A stretch of 41,589 nucleotides of DNA, from assembly GCA_021819585.1 (NCBI GenBank), contig JAKAQS010000006.1, positions 1 through 41,589 on the forward strand, written 5' to 3'. The position numbers and the translations under genes are program-made. The notes beneath the pieces were generated by a model. That model worked only from the letters and a program-made list of their open reading frames with translations. It had not been told where the DNA came from and searched no databases. The stretch comes from Acidobacteriota bacterium (GTDB lineage Bacteria > Acidobacteriota > Terriglobia > Terriglobales > Acidobacteriaceae). Of this stretch, positions 35,282 through 41,589 are shown piece by piece (the stretch's first letter is position 1; each line of letters begins with the position of its first letter).

Positions 35282-35946
35282 GGGCGCCAGGGGACGCAGA
35301 CCTCAGTTCTTCCGGCATCTGGCTTCCAAATCCAACTGGAAGGGGTACGCCGGCTGGCCGGACTAGCCCCGGCGCCCACCCTCACGGCAAAGGAAGCCGT
35401 GAAGCCAATGGAAGCCATGGCGCAACAGTCCCTATGCAAATCTTCGCCCCGACACCCTGTCAAGGCTTCTCGGGCCTGACGAAGAACTTTCTCATCCTCT
35501 GCAAAGATATGCGCTCCTGCATCTCTCCTGAAGCCGTTACCGAGCCAGAGCCGTCAGAGAGCCAGAGCCGCCCGTGACAAGCGACCTTCTCTTGCTTGCG
35601 CCTTTCTGCCCATCACGCCTCGCCACCAGGCCACCGGTCAGGCGTGACGCCTGGGGCGCCCTGAACACGCGGCCGGTAAGCACTGAGAGAAAGATTCGGA
35701 GAGAAAAAATGCCATCGCCGGAGTCTTCAGGAGCCATGAAACCTGCTCCGCGCCGCATCAGTAACCTACGGACGTTGATGAACCACCCCTTCCGCAAAAA
35801 GGAATGGGCGATCGCGGAGAAGATGCATCCCATCCGCGCAGTCGGCTTTGCCGGCGCAACGCAGCACAGGGAATCCCAGACTCTCCTGATCTCCCAGGCT
35901 GGTTGCACAAGGCGCAGGATAATCTACTCCGGGAAGGAGGTCCAAA
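35282..35946. promoter_or_regulatory. Long divergent intergenic region, GH79 / beta-helix operons
   Basis: 665 bases, the longest non-coding stretch here. It contains a perfect 15-bp palindrome CAGGCGT-G-ACGCCTG at 35639-35653 near the middle and three GAAGCC repeats near 35390-35420. Short frames in it (for example 35709-35957 plus) lack family features. It probably holds both divergent promoters; I found no convincing -35/-10 pair. Confidence 0.4.
35639..35653. promoter_or_regulatory. 15-bp perfect palindrome, candidate operator
   Basis: CAGGCGT and ACGCCTG flank a single G. It sits near the middle of the divergent region between the GH79-GH95 and beta-helix operons, so one regulator could serve both. 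It could also be a small hairpin. Confidence 0.35.
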
Positions 35947-38031
35947 TTGTCTACTGAAAGGATCCGCGGCCGGATCGGCCGCGGCGCTGCTGCCGTGGCT
36001 ACTGTTCTGGTGGCGCAGATAGTCATCGCTGCTGCGGCCTGCGTTGCGCAAGCTCACAAAAAGCAGGCTGCGGTGGTAATTGCCGTCTCGCCTACGGGTA
36101 GCGACAGCGCAGCCGGAACCTTGCAGGCGCCCTTCCGCACGCTGCCGCGGGCCCAACAGGCAGTCCGCTTGGTCAACGCCGGCCATAACGTGGATGTTTT
36201 GGTGGAAGACGGCATCTACCGGCTAAGGAGCCCGCTGCTGTTTCGCGCCCAGGATGGAGGCAGAAACGGCTATCGCGTCTCCTGGAAGGCTGCGCCCGGA
36301 GCGCATCCCGTGCTCTCCGGAGCGGTCCGCATCTCCGGATGGAAGCTCTTCGATCGCAGCCGGAAGATCTATGTGGCCGATACGCCGCCGGGCCTGGACA
36401 GCCGCGAGATTTGGGTCAACGACAAGCTGGCTCCCGCCGCCTCCATGGAGATTCCACGCTCCAAGGCCCGCTTCACCACCCAGGGCATCGTGCTGCTCGG
36501 CAACAGCTACAGCGAGCTTGCCAAACTTCCCGAGCAAAGCCGGCTCCAGGTTGTCGCCGGCGGATTCTTTACCCAGAGGATCTCACCAGTGGAAAAGATC
36601 TCCGGCAACACCCTGGTGATGCGGCAGCCCGCGTGGCAAAACAATCTGTGGGGCTATGACACCATCGAGGCGCCCTTCCATCCTGAGCTGGCGCATCTTT
36701 ATCTGGAGAACTCCCTGGCATTTCTAAAGCGTCCCGGGCAGTGGTACCTGGATCCTGTTGCCGGCAAGCTCTACCTTCGGCCACCGGATGGAGTCGACGT
36801 AGCCACGATGGATGTGGAGTTGCCCCGGCTCACGGTGTTGCTCTCGATCGGCGATACTCTCCCCCTCCTGACCCAGGATCTGGAGTTCCGTGGCATTCGC
36901 TTCTCGCATACCACCTGGCTGGGCCCGTCCGGCAACCAGGGATACGCCAGCCAGCAGAGCGGATCGTACCTTGCCGGAGCCGATCCCATCTATCCGAGGG
37001 ATCCCATCCAGAGCTGCGCGCGCGGCTGTCCGGACTTTGAGAGCCGGCGCAATCAGTGGAGTCAGATGCCGGCCTCCGTGCAGGTCTCCGCAGCCCAGCG
37101 CATCACCTTCGATGGCGATATCTTCGCCCATCTGGGCCAGTACGCCTTGGGCATCGGCAACGACGCGGATGCAACTCTCTCCGGAGCCGGCCTGGCAGCC
37201 GGCGACATTGTTGTGAGGGCTTGCGTCTTCACCGACGATGCCGGTGGAGCGATTCTGGCCGGCGGCGTGCAAGCACCAGCGCACCATCCGGGCGACCCGC
37301 GCCTGATCGACCGCGATCTGATCGTCATCGACAACCGCATCCATGCGGTCAGCGAAGAGTACCGGGACAATAGCGCCATTCTGAGCACCTATGGCGCCTC
37401 GCCCCTCATCCTGCACAACGACATCTCGGACGTGCCTTACGACGCCATTGACATCGGCTATGGATGGGGCATTCAGGATCCCGGGGGCAACTCGAACTAT
37501 CGCAACTTCATGCATGGGTATCGGTTCCCTCAAAATCCGGTCTATGAGACGCCCACCACCTATCGCAATGCCGTGGTGGCCGGCAACCGGATCCACGACG
37601 CCAAGCAGGTATTTCATGACGGCGGCGCCATCTATAATCTCTCCGCCAGCCCTGGAACTCTGATCACCGACAACTACATCTTCGACAACCATGGCAGAAT
37701 CGCCATCTACCTGGATGAAGGCTCGCGCTACATCGTCGTGCGCAGAAACGTGGTGCAGGACCCCAAAGGCGAGTGGCTCAACATCAACACCGTTCACCAT
37801 GCCTGGCCGCTGCGCATCTCGCCGGACAACACGGCCTCGGACAACTGGCATGACAGCGCCAAGACCGGAGGACTTTGGACCAACTACCAGAATGACCTCA
37901 TCCTGGACGATCATCTGGTGACGCATGGCGACTGGCCAGACGAGGCGCTGCGGGTCATGAAGAAGGCGGGAATCGAGCCATCGGCAGGTCCGGTGGCGTA
38001 TGAGGAGGCGCAACCGGATGCGAACCACTAA
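35947..38031 (+). CDS. Exported right-handed parallel beta-helix protein, GH141-like
   Basis: 694 residues from TTG at 35947; the start is fixed by AAGGAGGT six bases upstream, a near-perfect ribosome site. Signal segment GAAAVATVLVAQIVIAAAACVAQA (split, 13-36). Then IAVSPTGSDSAAGTLQAPFRTL, an opening typical of pectate-lyase-like helices, GGRNGYRVSWKAAPGAHPVLSG near 105, a beta-insert and many short helix coils (RITFDGDIFAHLGQYALGIG, VVRACVFTDDAGGAILAGG, LITDNYIFDNHGRIAIYLDEG). This architecture matches proteins assigned to GH141, which includes an alpha-L-fucosidase from RG-II breakdown and a xylanase. A polysaccharide lyase or epimerase is the alternative. It overlaps the esterase gene by 14 nt at its 3' end. 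Confidence 0.75.
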   Translation: MSTERIRGRIGRGAAAVATVLVAQIVIAAAACVAQAHKKQAAVVIAVSPTGSDSAAGTLQAPFRTLPRAQQAVRLVNAGHNVDVLVEDGIYRLRSPLLFRAQDGGRNGYRVSWKAAPGAHPVLSGAVRISGWKLFDRSRKIYVADTPPGLDSREIWVNDKLAPAASMEIPRSKARFTTQGIVLLGNSYSELAKLPEQSRLQVVAGGFFTQRISPVEKISGNTLVMRQPAWQNNLWGYDTIEAPFHPELAHLYLENSLAFLKRPGQWYLDPVAGKLYLRPPDGVDVATMDVELPRLTVLLSIGDTLPLLTQDLEFRGIRFSHTTWLGPSGNQGYASQQSGSYLAGADPIYPRDPIQSCARGCPDFESRRNQWSQMPASVQVSAAQRITFDGDIFAHLGQYALGIGNDADATLSGAGLAAGDIVVRACVFTDDAGGAILAGGVQAPAHHPGDPRLIDRDLIVIDNRIHAVSEEYRDNSAILSTYGASPLILHNDISDVPYDAIDIGYGWGIQDPGGNSNYRNFMHGYRFPQNPVYETPTTYRNAVVAGNRIHDAKQVFHDGGAIYNLSASPGTLITDNYIFDNHGRIAIYLDEGSRYIVVRRNVVQDPKGEWLNINTVHHAWPLRISPDNTASDNWHDSAKTGGLWTNYQNDLILDDHLVTHGDWPDEALRVMKKAGIEPSAGPVAYEEAQPDANH

Positions 38032-39400
38032 CCCCCGCTCCCGAGCCATGCTCCGTGCAGCAGCCATGCTCCTGGCCGCCGCAGCGTGCCTGGGATCTGC
38101 GTGCATGGCCCAGGAGCAGGCGCAGCCACTCAGCCTGCCGCCAAACCTTCCCAATCCTCTGCTGTTTGCGAACGGCTCTTCTGTGACCACCGCGGCCCAA
38201 TGGCGGCAACGCCGCGGACAGCTCCTGCGCACATTTACCGAACAGATGTACGGCCGCATGCCGCCGCGTCCCGCAAAGATGCGTTTCCAGGTCTATGACC
38301 TTGATAACCATGCTCTGGGCGGAACAGCCACGCGCGAACAGGTGGCCATCCTGTTCGACGGACGGACTGCGGGACGCAGAATGGACCTGCTGGTCTATAT
38401 TCCAAACGCCGTCAGACATCCGCCTGTGATTCTTGGCCTGAACTTCTGGGGCAACGAGACCGTCGATCCGGATCCAGGGATTCGCATCGACGATCGCTGG
38501 ATCGAGTCCGGGAAGAATCCCTTCGTCGATCTCTCCTGCGTCAAGGATCATCGCGCCACCTCGGCTTGCCGCGGCATAGACTCCGGGCGCTGGCCCGTGC
38601 GCATGATCCTGCAAGCAGGCTATGCCCTGGCCACAGCCTACCGCGGCGACATCGACCCGGACCACATCGGCGGATACGCCCAGAGCATTCGCAGCGCCTA
38701 TCCGCAATGGACCAAAGGCAATGACAACTTCTCCACGATCGCCGCCTGGGCCTGGGGATTGAGCCGCGCACTGGATTATCTTGTGAGCGACCCGAAAGTG
38801 AACGGCCATCGGGTCATAGCCTTTGGCTGGTCGCGGCTGGGCAAAGCCGCAGTATGGGCTGCCGCCACCGACCCGCGATTTGCTGCGCTGATCAGCAACG
38901 AATCCGGCGCCGGCGGCGCGAAACTCTTCCACCATCCCGGCGGGGAGACCATCCTGCACCTGAACACCGCCTTCCCCTATTGGTTCTGCCGAAACTTCCG
39001 TCAGTTCAACGGAAGGGATGCCTCTCTGCCCTTCGATCAAAACGAGGTGATGGCGCTGGTCGCCCCGCGGCCTCTGTACATCGCCAGCGCCATCGATGAC
39101 CGGTTCTCCGATCCCAAGGGCGAGTTCCTGGATGCCGTCGCCGTAAGCTCCGTCTACCGCTTCCTTGGAGTGGAAGGACTGCCCACGTCCAAGTGGCCAC
39201 CTGTCAATCAGCCTGTCTTTGGGAGGGTCAGTTACCATGTGCGCGGCGGCGGCCATAGCGTCACAGATTTTGATTGGGAGCAGTACCTGCACTTTTGCGA
39301 CCTTTATGTAAAGGCGAAGTCATTGCGCCTCTCCAGCGGCGCACAACCCGGAGCAAAGTCGAAACGGAGTGAAGATGCGGTCGATTCGAATGCGCAGTGA
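38018..39400 (+). CDS. CE15-like glucuronoyl/uronate-ester hydrolase, exported
   Basis: 460 residues from ATG at 38018, with GGAGG 9 nt upstream; an ATG at 38000 is also in frame. Signal peptide through about residue 31 (LRAAAMLLAAAACLGSACMAQ, split). Alpha/beta hydrolase with the CE15 elbow GWSRLGKAA (Ser272), SNESGAGGAK (Glu295) and the His loop RGGGHSVTDFDWEQY (His413), plus LGLNFWGNET near 139 and TAYRGDIDPDH near 207. CE15 enzymes cleave esters of 4-O-methyl-glucuronate (lignin-xylan links) and, in bacteria, other uronate esters. Its place between a GH141-like helix and a GH30-like hydrolase suggests it unmasks glucuronate or galacturonate before cleavage. Overlaps both neighbours, so co-translation is likely. 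Confidence 0.87.
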   Translation: MRTTNPRSRAMLRAAAMLLAAAACLGSACMAQEQAQPLSLPPNLPNPLLFANGSSVTTAAQWRQRRGQLLRTFTEQMYGRMPPRPAKMRFQVYDLDNHALGGTATREQVAILFDGRTAGRRMDLLVYIPNAVRHPPVILGLNFWGNETVDPDPGIRIDDRWIESGKNPFVDLSCVKDHRATSACRGIDSGRWPVRMILQAGYALATAYRGDIDPDHIGGYAQSIRSAYPQWTKGNDNFSTIAAWAWGLSRALDYLVSDPKVNGHRVIAFGWSRLGKAAVWAAATDPRFAALISNESGAGGAKLFHHPGGETILHLNTAFPYWFCRNFRQFNGRDASLPFDQNEVMALVAPRPLYIASAIDDRFSDPKGEFLDAVAVSSVYRFLGVEGLPTSKWPPVNQPVFGRVSYHVRGGGHSVTDFDWEQYLHFCDLYVKAKSLRLSSGAQPGAKSKRSEDAVDSNAQ

Positions 39401-41426
39401 CGTTTTCAACTCTCCTGAGAGCGGGGCGTGCTCTCCACAGGATCCCGGCTCACCCCGCAGAAGCGGGCGCCTGGCTGCTGCAAACCACGTCCCGACCAAC
39501 AGCCTCTGGGCGATGGTTGGCGCCTGCGGACTGGCCGTCCTGCTCTTGAGCGCAGCCGCGAGGACCGCCTTCGCCCAGGCAGCCGTCGCCCTGCCTTCTG
39601 TTGCTCCCTCCCTTCCAGCGGGCTCGGTTCCTTTTCAGTTCATCTCGGATGGTCCCCGCGGCTCCGGTTGGGATCACGGAGACAAGATCGCCCGTTTCTA
39701 CATGCATGAGTGGCTGCCGGCGTTTTTCTCGCGCTCTCTGGTCCTTGACCAGGACATTCCGCGCGGAACCAACCTTTCCTGGATCTTTACCGGCCCGCAC
39801 GCGGGCTTCACGGTAACTGTCGACGCCGAGAGTGTGCGCGTGGTGCAGCGCTACTACGACTCTTACGCTCTCTATGGAAGCGGCGAACCGCAAGCGGGAT
39901 ACCCACAGAGGACGGTTATTGAAGCGGATGCGCCCTATACCGGTCATCTGCGCTCCCTCACAGTCAGCCTGAACTCGCACCTGGCTCTCCAGGTCGCGGT
40001 CAACGGCCGCTCCCTCATCGAGCAAAGTTGTCTCTTCGACGTGCAGCGCAGCCAACTGGAGTACGACGCTCCGCGGTCGGCCCACGATATCGTCTCCGGG
40101 GCTCTGTTGCCTCAGACATCCACGGATGCAACGGTGACGATCCATCCCCAGAAGACCTATCAGACCATGATGGGCTTCGGAGGAAGTCCCAGCATTCCCG
40201 CCTATGCCATGCTCAGCGCCGCGGGCAAAGAGAGGTTCTGGAAGATTCTGAGCAGTTACAATCTCCTGATCGATCGCGAGTATCCCATGGGAACCCGCCT
40301 CAATCCAGAGATGTCCAATCTCGACGATCTCGCCGATGCCAGCCCTCACTACTATGGAGACAACTTTCCCAACGGAGAGGTCTCCGATTTTGACTACAGC
40401 CGCCGCATTCAGGAACTGGGCGGCAGCGTGATCTACGAGATGTGGGATCTTCCCGCATGGGCCACTCAGCCGCGGGATAACAATGCACTGTGGCGAAAGC
40501 ATGGCGTCGCCGACCCGGAGGCCTACGCGCGCGCCATCGTCAACTACTGCCGGATCGCCAAACGGCGCACGGGACGTCCCCCGGCAATCGTCGGAGTGCA
40601 AAATGAAGTGGAAGAACCAGGTTCCGTAGCGCTGCAAATGGTGCGCGTCTTGCGGAAGCGTTTGGATGAGGCCGGCTTTGCCGATGTGAAGATCCACATG
40701 GCGGATGCGCCTTTTACCTGGCAGGGCGTGCAACGGGCGGAGGCGCTCCGAAAAGACCCGGAAGCATGGAAGGATATCGACTTTGCCGCAGTGCATGAGT
40801 ATGACTACCAGGACTTTTTCGCCAATCCGGATCTCTTCGACAGTTCCCTGCTGGCGATGCATCACGCAACAACAGGCAAGCCCTTCCTGGCGACGGAGAT
40901 CTGCATCAATAAGCCCTCGCTGCAGACCGGCTCGTATCGCGTAGCGTTCAACGTCGGGCAACTCTACCACAAGAATCTTACCCTGATGGACGCCGTAAGC
41001 CTGATGTACTGCTGGCTGATCCTCGACGTGGAGCAGCCCAGCTTTGGAGCCTCGCGCGCCCTTCTGATCCCGAACCGCCAGGATGGCTTCTTCCCGGTAG
41101 CGTCGAGTGCGCAACTGCGTATCCTGGGCGCCTTCAGCCGCCATATCCTGAAGGGCATGGTGCGCGTTGACGCGCAATCTTCCAGCTCTGGCCTGCTCTC
41201 CACCGCCTTCCAGGGCGTAAATGGAGAAGCAACGGTAGTGCTGCTCAACCGCTCCACGCAGCCAATGCACGTCGCTCTCGAGTGGCCTGGCGTAAGCTGG
41301 CGCGAAGTGGAACGAACCAGCCCCTATCTGGAGAACGCCGTTTCACCGGCGCCTTCGCAGATCCTCATTCAGCCAGGAGAGATCGTTACCTTGAGCACGA
41401 TCGTACGCGGCCCTGCGGTTTCCTGA
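39375..41426 (+). CDS. GH30-like glycoside hydrolase with an extra N-terminal beta-domain
   Basis: 683 residues from ATG at 39375 (GGAG 5 nt upstream); GTG at 39369 is possible. A 44-residue basic, Pro/Ser-rich tail precedes a hydrophobic segment (LWAMVGACGLAVLLLSAAAR) that is a signal or membrane anchor. Residues 85-245 form a beta-rich region I cannot assign. From 255 the barrel reads KTYQTMMGFGGSPSIPAY, then VGVQNEVEEPGS with acid/base Glu411, FAAVHEYDY near 470 and FLATEICINK with nucleophile Glu508, and a C-terminal beta-domain (EATVVLLNRSTQ). This is clan-A, GH30-like. Possible targets: beta-glucuronyl-xylan, beta-1,6-galactan or beta-fucosides/glucosides. Overlaps the esterase stop by 26 nt. 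Confidence 0.8.
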   Translation: MRSIRMRSDVFNSPESGACSPQDPGSPRRSGRLAAANHVPTNSLWAMVGACGLAVLLLSAAARTAFAQAAVALPSVAPSLPAGSVPFQFISDGPRGSGWDHGDKIARFYMHEWLPAFFSRSLVLDQDIPRGTNLSWIFTGPHAGFTVTVDAESVRVVQRYYDSYALYGSGEPQAGYPQRTVIEADAPYTGHLRSLTVSLNSHLALQVAVNGRSLIEQSCLFDVQRSQLEYDAPRSAHDIVSGALLPQTSTDATVTIHPQKTYQTMMGFGGSPSIPAYAMLSAAGKERFWKILSSYNLLIDREYPMGTRLNPEMSNLDDLADASPHYYGDNFPNGEVSDFDYSRRIQELGGSVIYEMWDLPAWATQPRDNNALWRKHGVADPEAYARAIVNYCRIAKRRTGRPPAIVGVQNEVEEPGSVALQMVRVLRKRLDEAGFADVKIHMADAPFTWQGVQRAEALRKDPEAWKDIDFAAVHEYDYQDFFANPDLFDSSLLAMHHATTGKPFLATEICINKPSLQTGSYRVAFNVGQLYHKNLTLMDAVSLMYCWLILDVEQPSFGASRALLIPNRQDGFFPVASSAQLRILGAFSRHILKGMVRVDAQSSSSGLLSTAFQGVNGEATVVLLNRSTQPMHVALEWPGVSWREVERTSPYLENAVSPAPSQILIQPGEIVTLSTIVRGPAVS

Positions 41427-41496
41427 AGGCCGCGATTGCCCCGTCAGGTGCAGCGTAGACCGAGCCTGCGCGAAAGATACCCGCCGCCAAAAGCAA

Positions 41497-41542
41497 ATGG
41501 CAGCCGCTACGCCGAGTGATGCGCCGGGGTAACGGCTGCCAT
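41497..41542 (-). terminator. Hairpin terminator between convergent genes
   Basis: ATGGCAGCCG (41497-41506) pairs perfectly with CGGCTGCCAT (41533-41542), and after one mismatch TAC/GTA extends the stem. On the minus strand it is followed by TTTGCTTTT, a good U-rich tail, so it most likely ends the gene entering from the right and may also end the GH30 operon. Confidence 0.6.
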
Positions 41543-41571
41543 GGGTTTCTGCCGTCTCTTGCCCGGCTGTT

Positions 41572-41589
41572 CTAAAACTCGTAGTGCAG
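41572..41589 (-). CDS. C-terminal codons of a gene entering from the right, possibly a TonB-dependent receptor
   Basis: The minus strand reads Leu-His-Tyr-Glu-Phe then TAG, 30 bases before a terminator hairpin with a U-tail. A C-terminal Phe with alternating aromatic residues is the outer-membrane beta-barrel insertion signature, and large TonB-dependent receptors next to CAZyme clusters are usual in Acidobacteriota. Only five codons are visible, so the identity is a guess. Confidence 0.3.
   Translation of the reverse strand: MHYEF

Noticed and set aside
35537-35957. Small frames on both strands in the 665-base gap
   Set aside because: One (plus, from about 35709) has GGAG before its ATG, but the peptides show no domain, and it runs out of frame into the strongly supported TTG start at 35947.
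36724-41270. Long minus-strand frames opposite the beta-helix, CE15 and GH30 genes
   Set aside because: Antisense to three genes with intact catalytic motifs; no motifs of their own.
1-41589. Search for CRISPR, tRNA, rRNA, IS elements or phage genes
   Set aside because: No repeat-spacer array, tRNA-like fold, transposase or phage protein was recognised on either strand.

Overview
The window is GC-rich, densely coding bacterial DNA with short intergenic gaps, many 1-4 nt start/stop overlaps (ATGA, GTGA, TTGA) and a very high load of exported carbohydrate-active enzymes. This fits a soil Acidobacteriota (Terriglobia-type) genome. The taxon is inferred from gene content and style; there is no rRNA or other marker here. 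No tRNA, rRNA, CRISPR array, IS element or prophage was seen.

Layout, left to right. (1) Minus strand, 4469 to 1: DUF1537 sugar-acid kinase, PdxA2-type dehydrogenase, sodium:solute symporter and HpcH/HpaI aldolase (cut by the window edge), a probable four-carbon sugar-acid (D-threonate-like) operon. (2) Plus, 4802-6130: exported alpha/beta hydrolase behind a near-consensus promoter that would give a leaderless mRNA. (3) Minus, 9013 to 6107: GH29 alpha-L-fucosidase and a BNR/Asp-box sialidase-fold protein. (4) Plus, 9213-11197: Asp/Glu-racemase-family enzyme coupled to an MFS transporter. (5) Minus, 20798 to 11216: GH43-like propeller, GH78-like protein, a chimeric IclR-HTH/periplasmic-binding-fold regulator, GH127, a RuBisCO-like protein (RLP) and a second DUF1537 kinase. 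(6) Minus, 31056 to 21096: SorC-family regulator, then split transketolase (N and C subunits), FGGY kinase, DMT-type sugar permease, L-fucose-isomerase-like enzyme and GH78 rhamnosidase. (7) Minus, 35281 to 31230: GH79-like beta-glucuronidase and GH95. (8) Plus, 35947-41426: parallel beta-helix (GH141-like), CE15-like esterase and GH30-like hydrolase. The last 18 bases look like the C-terminal codons of a TonB-dependent receptor on the minus strand.

How it fits together: secreted enzymes (several with twin-arginine signals) would strip fucose, rhamnose, arabinose and glucuronic acid from a branched plant polysaccharide. Symporter, MFS and DMT carriers would import the products. Three intracellular routes follow: kinase + PdxA2 for tetronic acids, kinase + RLP for a branched or 3-oxo sugar acid, and isomerase + FGGY kinase + transketolase for a ketose phosphate. 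The last two resemble the oxidative (OiaK/OiaC) and non-oxidative (AplK/AptAB) D-apiose pathways. With the GH set this suggests rhamnogalacturonan-II or a similar apiose-bearing or complex pectin as the target. Substrates are inferred from family and context, not shown.
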